Below are positions 42,859 to 53,470 of a stretch of DNA of 64,000 nt, in pieces (position 1 is the first letter of the stretch; every line of letters begins with the position of its first letter). This DNA comes from Marsupella aquatica (taxonomy: Eukaryota; Marchantiophyta): assembly GCA_973895155.1 (NCBI GenBank), contig OZ316891.1, positions 7,254,001 to 7,318,000 of the forward strand, given 5' to 3'. The translations under genes were made by a program, and so were the position numbers. Under the pieces are notes generated by a model that saw only the letters and a program-made list of their open reading frames with translations, was not told the origin of the DNA and searched no databases.

Positions 42859-45800
42859 ATGGAAGAGGAAAAAGCTGCAGAGTACTACAATGAGCTGCTG
42901 CGGAAGGGAGGAAATGCGGCCAAATTTAAGCAGGGGTTAGGGTTCGGCGATTCTCATCCTGCTTCAGTCACCAACGAGAAAGAGCAATATGCTCCGTTGA
43001 GCAATTTTGTGAGAGGATCTAACACGGGGAAAGAAGCGGCAGATCTAGACAAGGAGATCAGAATCGAGAGCATTCGAGATAAACTTCAGAAGCGGGACGA
43101 GAGTTCCGTGCCTGAGCACCGAAGTTCCAGACCTCGGTACTCTGAGGGGCTTGGAAAGAAGTCATCTGACAGAACAGAGTCGAGAGATCATGCCAGGAGG
43201 AAATCACCGGATAGCTCCGAGTCACAGGAGGGAGTAAGGGAGAAATCCCGACGTCACAGAAGGTCGGCTTCTCCAGAACGACCGGTGAGAGCTTCGGCAA
43301 GGAAACTGTCGGACAAGGACAGAAGAGGACGATCACGTAGCCCGAGAAGGAGAGATGGAAGAAAGATGTCGAGATCTTCAAGTGATGACGACAACCGTAG
43401 TAAGTCATCTGAAAACCGTCGGAAACGAAGCAGAAGAAGGGGAAGGGATGGGAGTTCTTCTTCAAGAGATGACTCTCGAAGTCGACATGGGCGTAAGAGC
43501 TCTGCGGCCACTAGGAAACGGAGTCCATCCACTTCTTATGAGAAGAGAACAAGGGACGGTAGTCATTCTAATTCTAGGGGACGAGACGTAGACTACAGGC
43601 GAAGGCGGGCTTATTCTCCTCACCAATCTCGTAGAAGACATCGAAGTCGTTCCTCATCTCCGCACAGAATCTCTTCTCGCAAGTACATAGAAAATAGGTC
43701 ATCAGGACGATCGGACAGTCGTCATAATAGTAGCCGAAGGCGTGAAAATGACAGACGGCCATCAGAAAGACAACGAGATGGGAAAATGGAATCTGCAGGT
43801 TTCTCTCGCGGTTCAGGAGCGAAGGAGAGTGCACCTGAGCGGGACTACTCAAAACTCATCCCAAATTTTGATACCATGGTTTGTTTCACTACTCACTGCT
43901 CCCCGTAAATATGTCGTCTTAGGGCTTGACCCCTGTGTACTGATGATTTGACAGAATGGAATGACCATTGTTGAAGAGTTGGCTTTCAGCTTGTCTTGGA
44001 GTAGAAATTAAAACTGCGCTGGACACGATTACCTTCTTGCTAGGGTGGAAGAAATTTTTCACTGTTGCAATTGGTTTACGCAAGGTCGCGTTGAACTCCT
44101 TTCTTCTGAAGAGATCCTGTGATAGTGGCTAGGTTTACGCAAGGTCGCGTTGAACTCCTTTCTTCTGAAGAGATCCTGTGATAGTGGCTAGCATGGTCCG
44201 CTTACATCTTTATCGCAAGTGCATGAATAAATATTACCGTAACTGCAGACGCCAGCTGAGAAGGTCAAAGCAAAGACGAAGCTCCAGCTATCAGACGCAG
44301 GTACCGAGCTTCCGGAGAATCGTCAGCTCCTTTATCCTTTGTTGTCTTGCAATCCCAATTGCGTCAGTTCGTTTCTGGATTGCTAAATCAGAAAGGCATG
44401 ACTGACGATATCTTATTTGAGGTTGTTGCAGTTACGAAGGATCGGACTGTAGGGATGTCCGATGAGTGGGAACGGTTTGACTTCGATAAGAATGCCCCTT
44501 TGGATGATGATGCCAAAATGGATGGGTTTGGAGGTACTCCCTCTCGTGCTATATTTCTGGCCAGTTCTTTATAAAAAGGGTGACCTTTAGGACCGTCCAG
44601 GGCCACATCGGCGTTAAGCATAATCAATGTTGGCACAAATGATTACAATCCTATGTTCCAATGAAACGGTGACTTGAACATATAACAAATCCCAGTGGAT
44701 GATCGTAGCTTCGCAGTGTGAAAATTTTGTCATATGCAGACATCTGCACTCTCGGCTTTGCAGATATTTGCCAGTAGATGATCGCCATGTTTTTTGCGTT
44801 TATAAGCAGTTGACTTGGTTTCTGCTGGTCTATTGTGATTGACATTGCACTGGTTCTGCAACGTTTGGATAGGTACTAGTCCTCTCCTCTTACCTCACGA
44901 AGTATTCACAAAGTTGGGTTCACCAAAATGACCTTCTAAGAGCAGAAATGTGGATTTCTACCACCAAAGGGTGCAGCTCTGTCAGCTGGAAGTTAATGCA
45001 AAATATCTCCAGGTCCACCCTTGAAGTGTGTGAGGAAGAATTATGCAATGAAGCTGTGAGAGACTCGGGGATTAGGAACAGTGTTTGTATAGGACAGGAG
45101 ACTGGCTCAAAATTTTGTTTAGTTTTAGGATTTGTTTTTGTGTGGATCCTACTCAGGGTCTAGTTGCTTTTGGTCATCAACTGGTTTCGTGTCAGATTCT
45201 TCTGTTGACGTATCTATCATTGTCCTTGCAGATGGTACTGGTGCCAGTGATGATACGCTCTTTCTGAAGAATACAGGGAGCACCTATCTCTCTTCCTCGG
45301 GACAGGTATCGTGAAGTGTGTAGAAAAGTTATTACACTAGCAAGTGAATTGAATGCTGTTGCTATTTGCTGTACTCCTTTGTTGTAACCAGCTTTTGTGA
45401 GTTTTCCTTTGTTCACCCTCACCTTTGTTTACTGTATGAATGAAGGTTACGCGGGAAGCTTTGGTGACGGCTAAACATGAGGCTTCAATATTTGGACCTC
45501 TGGAAGGTCTGTCGTTGAAGAAACTGGAACCAAGCCGAGAAACTGTTGAAGGAAAGAAGTTTAACGATGGTCGCGAATCCCTTCCCGTGGAAGTGGGGCC
45601 TGTTGTCAGCAACATAAATAGCGAGGCAAAGGATTTCCAAATTGCAATACCCCTTGTGAACAGTGTTGTTAGCGAGCAGGTACCTAATTGTTTACCTCTG
45701 AATATTCCCTTGTCAGGTTATTCTGTCGGCCGCTTGAAGGTACTGAAATATGCCAGGCCGCTCAATAGCGGCATAAAATTTTATTCTCTCTGTATTTCAA

Positions 45801-46257
45801 ATATTGCGTAACATTTCCCATAGTTGAATTGGGCATAGGAGAAATATGTCAACTGTTGGCCTGTTTTGAATGATGTCAATTTCTGGAAAACTTACTTTTC
45901 CTAAAATGTGTATGTTATGTTTTAGGCTTAGTTAACTTGGGTGACGTATGAGGTTTAGACTAAATACAGTTCTAGAAAAAACAATTTGATTCAAACATTG
46001 AAAAGAGTTGTACGAACTGGTAACAAAATTGTCGAAGAAATTTTGAAGGGATGATGTAAAAGGGTGTGGCTTACGGAGGATTTCGTTAGTAGCAACCTAT
46101 TTCTCCGATTCATTGGCATGTGTGCTTGAGCTGATCTGGGAATGCAAAACATGCATCTGGCTTCGTTTTACAGGTAATAGCCATGCAACAGGCTGGATCA
46201 TGGCAGGACCGGGCACGCAAGATGAAAGAAGCTCGAAAAGTAGCCCTGCATTATTGA
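42859..46257 (+). CDS. RSRC2-like arginine/serine-rich splicing-associated protein, six exons
   Basis: Exons 42859-43878, 44249-44300, 44432-44533, 45232-45305, 45446-45679 and 46174-46257 have GT-AG borders and close at 521 residues. Residues 1-30 (EEEKAAEYYNELLRKGG, then KFKQGLGFG) form a conserved N-terminal motif. 90-330 is an RS/SR- and RRR-rich domain typical of nuclear speckle proteins. DYSKLIPNFDTM-TPAEKVKAKTKLQLSDA spans the first splice junction. MSDEWERFDFDKNAPLDDD matches the conserved acidic core of plant RSRC2-type proteins. The short C-terminus (AMQQAGSWQDRARKMKEARK) is helical and basic. It probably takes part in pre-mRNA splicing in the nucleus; the exact step is not known to me. 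The start is the first ATG in a good context. Upstream sequence suggests a 5'UTR intron. Confidence 0.8.
44074..44191. repeat. Perfect 59-bp tandem duplication in intron 1 of the RSRC2-like gene
   Basis: 44074-44132 and 44133-44191 are identical, each running from GTTTACGCAAGGTCGCGTTG to GATAGTGGCTAG. It lies about 60 bp before the exon 2 acceptor. Confidence 0.95.
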
Positions 46258-47337
46258 TGAGTTCAGATTTGAGAGCTACTCCTATTTTTTGGTCTCGTCG
46301 CTTTCATGCACGATGGAGCAAACTGCTAACAGCCACTGAGCCAAATGTCATCGAGTTGCCAGGAGGGGGAGGGGATTTTTAATGTAGGGCTTTTATCTGT
46401 CCTCTCGTTTGTGTAAAGTTTGCTAGTTCGAAAATACCTTCAATAGTTGGTTTAACCCATTATGAAATTTCACTTCTACTAATTAAGCGGGAGAAATCAT
46501 GTGTGTTGGTATGTATCTTCTTATATGTCAATATCTTCCTGACTTGCCTTCTCTTAATGCGTATGCAGGCTTACCCTGTTCTTGATCCGGCTATCGAGTA
46601 TCCCCAATGCCTGCGCCAGATACTGGTGGGATCATCTCTTTAACTTTCATGAGCCACTTCTTTCGGGTCTACTCCTTCATCTCGAAATTGCAAGGTGACA
46701 TCTGCTCTTGAATCTTGATCACGATTCTCTGCGGTCCAGGCTGTCGTTTTGCACATGGGCTACTTAATATTCAGACATGCTCTTCTATTGTCAACTGTAA
46801 GTGTATTTAAAACTGCTTGCAGTTTTGCAGACCACTATACGTAGTTCGAACTCTGGCTTGATAGTTTACCGCAGTTTAAGCTACTTACAGCAACCCTTAG
46901 AGTTTTGAGTAAGTTTCATCTCGACCAACTCTAAGTTCAGTCCTTTCCTGGGTGGTACGGCATACTGAGGACAGTTGGCTGAGAAAAGAGTGCCGGGTAC
47001 CAAGGGTACGACATGGTCAAAATTTGTCAAAAGTAGACACAGTGAGTCATTCAATTGTTTTCGAGATCTTTATGCAATGGCACAATTCCAAGATGTCACT
47101 CCTACATGGAACTTTTGGTGTAGGTGTTGAGTGGTTTTGACAAAGGTGCATTTAACTCCATCTGCAGGATTCAAGAGAGTTAACTATGTTTCAAAATTGA
47201 GATCCATTGCATGCAGGGTTCAAGAGAGTTAACTATGTTTCAAGATTGAGATTCATTGCACCCAGTATACATGAATACCATTTGACTTTGTTGGGGATTT
47301 CATAGTGAGTCACAATATCATGGCACGTTGCAAACAA

Positions 47338-48230
47338 GAATTTATTTATTTTTAAATTAAAATAATTTTTCCTAAATCTTTTCATATCATATTATAAAAT
47401 ATTATTTTATTTTATTTGATATAATTAATTTATATATTTTATATTAAATATAAATATATAAAATTAATTAAATATTTATAACAATTAAAATAAATTAAAT
47501 AATCATATATTTAATATTAAAAAAAATTATTTTAAAAAAAATTATTTTTATTAAAATATAATATATTAAAGAGTAATATTAAATATCATAAAAATAATAA
47601 AAATATAAAAATAAAAATTAATAAAATATAAAACTTAAAATAAGATTAATTATATGAAAATTTAATGAAATAAAAAATTAATTATGTCTTGGATTTGTAC
47701 ATAATGAATTAAAGTTATATGGAGAAGAGATCATTTGTCATATTCCTTATTCCATTGATAATGTATAATTTTCTATTTTCAAATTAAATTTCATAAAAAT
47801 AACATTAGAGATTATGTATTCAAAAATTAAATATTGATTACATTTTAAACTTAACATCTAAAACTAAAAATACAAAGAATATAGGGATACACAAATCAAT
47901 TCTAAAAATTTTTCCAAAAAATAAATTTGATTTTAAATAGTTTGCTTACAAACCAAATAGTGAACACTTTCAATAAGTTTGGAATAAAAAATAGGAAAAA
48001 TAATTTTAATAAAAAACTTATAATAAATAAATGATAGAGCTATAATTATATTATTTTAAGTTGATCAAGAAAAAAAAAAAAATTTTATTATTATAAATTA
48101 GATAACACCACTTTAATAATTTACAAAAATAATTATTTCATTTAAAAAAATACTTCTTTTGTATTGATAATATAACTTTAAGAATTTTCAAAGATAAAGA
48201 AAACAAATTCTTGTGTTAAACCTATGGATA
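47338..48230. other. Extremely AT-rich block
   Basis: Nearly 900 bp of almost uninterrupted A and T, with only scattered G or C and many TTAAT, AAATA and TATATTA words. There is no open frame. Both borders are abrupt relative to flanking DNA. Confidence 0.7.
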
Positions 48231-50434
48231 AACTTCAATGTTTACAAGTCTACTTTATTTGAAAAACAGCATACTTAAAATGACAGGACTCATTAAATGT
48301 AACTTGAGTGTACTAATAGGTGATTAGATATCTCTTAAAAGTGTACTAACAAATGAATTGATAATCTAACTTCCCATAGTATATCTGGGTAAGGTGCTAG
48401 GGCAAGGGGCTTCCAAAAATTGTGTAGTTCAGTGATCTCTGTCACATTTTGCTCCACCTAAAAGAGCCATGGAGGGGGAAATTGATACAGGACTGATCAT
48501 TATGTTGGACTGCCATGTGGACCACATTTAGGTGGTGCATGGGAGTTCGGGCCCCATAACTGGATGATTTTGAATACTAAAGTAATTTCTAGTTTTTCAA
48601 TTGCACCACAACCAGAAAAAAAAGGAGAGCCATTTTGGTGGTGCATGGGAGTTCAGGGCCTTAACTTGATAATTTTGAGTTCTAAAATAAATTTTAGTTT
48701 GCATGTGCATGGTTTAGGGTTTTGGATATTGACCTCCATTTTACATAAGATGTGTATGTCTATAATGTCAATATGATTGTATATTCAATTCTTTTGGTGA
48801 ACTTTATTGTTAGGGTGTCATAGAAATATACAGATGTGGAAATTTGCACTAATCTATTCTAGATTAAATAAACATCAAAATGACTCAAAAAAAATTGTAT
48901 GATGGCCCCCTTAAAATCAATCAGCTCGGTCCTCTGAACGCTACTAAGTTGTCTCTCTTACCATACTTGCCAAATTGAATATAGAGGAATAATCTATTCA
49001 AACCAGAATGTACTTAGGAGCTTATTCTGAAACCCCAATTTTAGAATCTTAATAGCATGGGTTAAGATATTAATACTTCCTCCCTTCTTCACCAATGCCC
49101 TTATTGCAATACTCACGAACCCCAATTCTTAGAAACTAAATATCATTGGGTTAAAATATGAACATGTCCCACTTCCTCACTTATGTACTCACTGCAGGAA
49201 ACTGACCTCCCCTTATGGCCAATCCACCTGACCTGCTCAAGGCTGCTATTATTTAGAGGTAAGTATTTAATTTGTGAGCAGAGTCCATCCTCTATTTTTC
49301 TTAATTTTTTAAAATATAGATAGAACCCCATTATATTTATTCTTGATTTTTGTAGGAATCCATTTTTAAGTGTCTTCGGTTGCAAGAGAACCCGGCCCAC
49401 ATTATATAGTCTGAGTTGCAAGACTCTATCAAAGGGACTCAACTGGCTGACCTTCCAGCATCGTTGAGCCCTTCTAGGACTCTGCTAAGTGGTTAACATT
49501 TATGTTAGCAATGCTTGTCTCCTTTGGTAAACACAAAGCAACTAGATTACAGTACATTACTTATGTCAAGGGTACCACTTACCTCATTAGACTACAATCA
49601 TAATGATCTGTACCATCCTTCTTGTTAGTACCTTCCCACCCCCTCTTTCTATTTATTTTTATGCTCTTTGAATGCGGTACATTTCTGTATACTTTTTTCT
49701 TCCTTTATGAGTCAAGAAACATTTAATGCTCTCCAATACTCTGACAACTGAAGCCATGCTGGACTGCAATGTGACACTGGTCATCCCAGTCCCCTATACT
49801 GCTACCGGCTCCAGCCTGAGTTTGTCTGAAGATAAACCAATACTTTACCATTTTGTCACCCACTCTGGTCCGATTTACTTTGTGTCAATCGCTTTAGGTT
49901 TATGTTCTGGGACCCTTCACTTTAGTGTTGTCACCCCGTGCTGCTGCCTGCTCCAACCCAAGTTTGCCAAAACATAAATCAAATCTATCATTAGTTAATT
50001 GACTCGTATCCAAAGTACTAGGCTTTGCCTAAACACTCAGACTCTATTACGACACAGGCATGACTCCGCTTGAAAGAAGTGTTTTAGGGTTTAGGGTAAA
50101 CCCTAAGCCACAACTCCATAGAGAAGAAGCATTTGCCAAAACATAAACCAAGGCCTATCAATCATGACTCTTGACCAAATAGGCTTCCCTTGAACACTTA
50201 CACTTTGTTACAAAGCAAGCATGACTCCGATGGAAAGAAATGTTGTCAGAACATAAATCACAACTCCACAAAGTCAATTGGCCAGAGCAGGTGAAAAAAT
50301 GTAGTATTGGTTTATGTTTTCGAAACTTGGTTCCAAGTGAGCAACAGCATCGGGGAATGGGACGGCCAATGCACTGGGCCCAGGAAAATGGGGGGGGCAT
50401 TAAATGGGCATAGATTTAACAAGCTTGCTCTCAT

Positions 50435-50850
50435 GTACCACATTTAGATGGTCCATGGGATTTTGGAGCCCATAACTTGATGATAATGAGTTCTAAAATA
50501 ATTTTTAGGTTTTCACCTGCTAGGCAACTAGAGAAGGAGATGACAATTAAAAAACAGAAGCCCAATATTTCATATATTACACAATGAAAACTAATTTAAT
50601 GACACTTATCTCTCTGCATTTGATGATGAAATCCTCAACCAAATGGCCAAAATTTGAAGTGTCAATTTGATGGAAGTGTAGCATACACACTCCTCAAGCA
50701 TATGCACTAAACTTTTTTAAAAATTGAATTTATGAATATCCAGCTACGAAAATTAAACTCAAATTTTTGGAAATGTGATTCATGGGTATTTCAAAGGCCA
50801 ACCTTGTGGTCCATGAGGGCTTCATATCCAATACCATGAAAATCCAATAA
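50435..50850. repeat. Dispersed repeat, copy related to 60280-60605
   Basis: Shared with 60280-60605 in order: GGTCCATGG, ATGA(G)TT(C/T)TAAA, TTTTCACCT, GGCAACTAGAGAAGGAG, TGGAAGTGTAGC, GAATTTATGAA and GGAAATGTG. The first part also recurs at 48515-48620 and 48635-48720. Confidence 0.7.
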
Positions 50851-50965
50851 AAGAAACAGTTATTTGAGGAATAAAACAAAGCAATGACGTAGTAGAACTC
50901 GCATGCTAGATCCCCCTCACGAATGTCCTCATTGCAAAAGATTTCGACCTTTCTGGAACAATGGG

Positions 50966-51211
50966 TCCCATTTGATCTTCAAGCACATGGCACATCTTCT
51001 AAAATTATAAACGGAATCACTTTATCCAAAAAGTGATTTGCAAGGCACGTGACACCCTCGTGCCAAATCCTGCTATTCCTCTGAAAGGGAAGAATTACAA
51101 AGGAATGATCAGTGGGTCCCATTGGATCTTCGTTCACATGGCAAATCTTCTAAATTCATAAACAAAAACATGCCATCCACAATTGATTTGCAAGGCACGT
51201 GACACCCTTGT
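50966..51211. repeat. ~147-bp imperfect tandem repeat at the LINE insertion site
   Basis: 50966-51112 and 51113-51211 share GGGTCCCATT(T/G)GATCTTC, CACATGGCA, ATCTTCTAAA, TGATTTGCAAGGCACGTGAC and ACCCT(C/T)GTG. Sequence after the LINE (57987 onward: TGCTGTTCCTC...GAAGAATTAC) continues copy 2, so the LINE interrupts it. Confidence 0.8.
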
Positions 51212-51828
51212 GAAAGTCCTTGCTGTGCTCTCACAGGAGGAGCCAAAACTCTACGATGTAACGCTCCGTGGAACCCGGTGAGGGGAGAGAATGTGAGGCT
51301 CTGGCTAGTCATGACACTTAGTCTTTCTCAGTAGCTAATAGCCGCGTCATTCTGGCCTGCGGGAGGGGGTATAAACTACTTTTGACCATCCCGGCCTTTT
51401 CGCCCTGCCGTTTGAGTTAACTTTTCAAACTTAACGCAAATTCTCAGCCACTGGGAGGTTTTGTCTTGTATTATCGGATCACTTAACGGCAGGATTAGAT
51501 TCACCCTCCTTTGTCTATTGTCAACAGCTCGCTCTGAATTACTTAGGGAATTACGAAAACTCTAGCTTGGCTCCTGTTCTGATTACACTCAATGTTTTAC
51601 AAAGAGTTTGACCCAACAGTCTGAAATTGTTGCGATTCTTCGTGCTGGGCATCAAGCATCCTTCTCTCAGCAAGCGCCACATTGGTGTATCTCCTGTTGC
51701 TCACGCAACACTGGCCATACTGGTCCGCTTACTCACAAGCAACACCAAGGCGGTTGGAAGACTCCCGGCAATCCCCGCTATAGAACGAGCTTTTACGAGC
51801 CAGATTACGAGCTTCTCCCCTTGGTGTT

Positions 51829-53124
51829 ATGGCGAGCAGTGCATCCAGGCGATCTGCCCGATCAGCAACTAATCGCCCAACAATCTCCAACCACAATGAC
51901 GAGACACAACGCGCACCACACGGTCAGTCACTTGTGGAAACAGGCCATCCCATGATTCCCACCGTGCTGACCCAGGAAATTTTCTACATTCAGGAAGACG
52001 TTCTGCAGCAGGGGACAAAACGGATCTATGGGAATAAGGTTGTTCTTGGATTCGAATCGGAATTCGACGCTCGGCTCACCAGGGATTGGATTTCAGCTTA
52101 CAATCAGGAGAATGAAACCAAATTGTCCTTGCATGATGAGTTGTCTCAGGCCTTATTCGTAGTGCAGTTTGATGCTAACTCGGGGGACCATATCAAGGAC
52201 TGTCTGCTGAGAGCCTCACCTCTCAAAGCTTTAGACAGATATGCGGCCGTGAATGATTACACCCCCAAGTTTGATCCATGCAGCTCACCTGACTTCAAAC
52301 ATCTGGTTTCGGTGTACATTAAGCAAGGTAGTCCGGAGATTTACGAATACATTAAGTTTGTCGTGGCACCGATTGGGCGCTTCATTCGGGCTAAGCAGGC
52401 ACCAGGCACTGAGCAGCACCACATTTCTGCTATTGTGGAGACTACACTTAAGATTTTCCCCTCGCACAGTAAATTCCAACTGAGCAGCCCGGGCGCTACT
52501 ACTGTTCAATTCGATTACATTGGCAGGAACCTCCGCTGCTGCTTCTGTTTTTCCTACAGACACTTCGCATCCAAGTGTCCACTACCACGCCCCCCCTTCT
52601 TCAAGGGCCACAACATACTATTCAATGCCCCGGGCAAGGAGGCCAATCATCCCATCGCATCCAATCAATCAACCAAACTTAAGGTGCGACTTGACGAGGT
52701 GGCATTTCACCAATACCAGAAGAAGGCCGACAAGGCAACGACGGAGGCTGAATACTGGAGGGGCCAGGCTGAAGAACGGCAACGTCGTGAAGAATCGGAA
52801 CTCCAGAGTCTAGCACTTAGGGCCGAGCTCTTTGAGGCTGAGAAGGCATCTAAGGGGGACACGGACCTGGCTTCCTCCGCCATCAAAGGATCCACCAGAC
52901 CTCAATCCTCCAACTCCTCCAAGCGAGGACCACGTAGGAGTGCGCGAAAGGCATTGCAAAAATCACGCCAATTACAAGGTAATCAGCCCGCTGACGCCAC
53001 CACTAGCGATACGAACTGCAAGCAATCTGGTCAGGCCTACGGCGAAAAGGGCAGCGCTGTTCATCCATTTACCAAATCGGCGATTGTCCCTACGGGCTCA
53101 ATTGCCAACTCTGGCAAGGTGTAG
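51829..53124 (+). CDS. LINE ORF1 protein (RNA-binding, DUF4283-like, zinc knuckle)
   Basis: 431 residues from an ATG at 51829. Residues 1-45 are basic and Ser-rich. About 45-230 resembles the DUF4283/RRM-like domain of plant L1 ORF1 proteins, with GNKVVLGFESEFDARLTRDW and a KFVVAPIGRF strand. A CCHC zinc knuckle follows at C237, C240, H245 and C250 (CX2CX4HX4C). A coiled-coil-like stretch of Glu, Ala and Arg lies at about 290-345, then a Lys/Arg-rich tail. It is expected to bind LINE RNA and form the ribonucleoprotein. The frame is intact and overlaps nothing else; ORF2 follows about 350 bp later in a different frame. Confidence 0.85.
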   Translation: MASSASRRSARSATNRPTISNHNDETQRAPHGQSLVETGHPMIPTVLTQEIFYIQEDVLQQGTKRIYGNKVVLGFESEFDARLTRDWISAYNQENETKLSLHDELSQALFVVQFDANSGDHIKDCLLRASPLKALDRYAAVNDYTPKFDPCSSPDFKHLVSVYIKQGSPEIYEYIKFVVAPIGRFIRAKQAPGTEQHHISAIVETTLKIFPSHSKFQLSSPGATTVQFDYIGRNLRCCFCFSYRHFASKCPLPRPPFFKGHNILFNAPGKEANHPIASNQSTKLKVRLDEVAFHQYQKKADKATTEAEYWRGQAEERQRREESELQSLALRAELFEAEKASKGDTDLASSAIKGSTRPQSSNSSKRGPRRSARKALQKSRQLQGNQPADATTSDTNCKQSGQAYGEKGSAVHPFTKSAIVPTGSIANSGKV

Positions 53125-53470
53125 CAACCCTCTAATCCACGATGACCACCAAAACGTGTTTGGATCGTCAGGCCTTCACATGCCAGTGGCTCAACAAAAG
53201 CCCCGACCCCCAGGGAGGAGCTGATTGAGGTAGTGGTAACGACAACCGATACACCGCCATTGCCTCTACCGATTATCACCTCTCCATCTGTACCCATTGA
53301 TCTGGAGAACATTACCATCCGCAAGCGTCAATTCTCTCGTGAACCATCGACGATGGATTCAGACCCGTTACCCCTATCACCGTGTGAGACTCCGTCTAGG
53401 GCTAAACGCCCCAGACTCCTGGCGCCCATTTCACACCCGATTTTCTGCCACAAAATACCACCAACTCAAG

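Larger units (their letters stand above)
46258..51211. other. Repeat-rich intergenic region before the LINE
   Basis: No gene is supported. It holds a ~54-bp tandem duplication at 47167-47268 (CAAGAGAGTTAACTATGTTT), an extremely AT-rich block at 47338-48230, copies of a dispersed repeat at 48515-48720 and 50435-50850, and a ~147-bp tandem repeat at 50966-51211 into which the LINE inserted. Confidence 0.5.

Noticed and set aside
50085-50105. TTTAGGG words suggesting interstitial telomere repeat
   Set aside because: Only about two degenerate units; too short to claim.
53297-53470. N-terminal extension of LINE ORF2 from a TTG
   Set aside because: No family similarity; MTKLTILTYN at 53471 is the normal endonuclease start.
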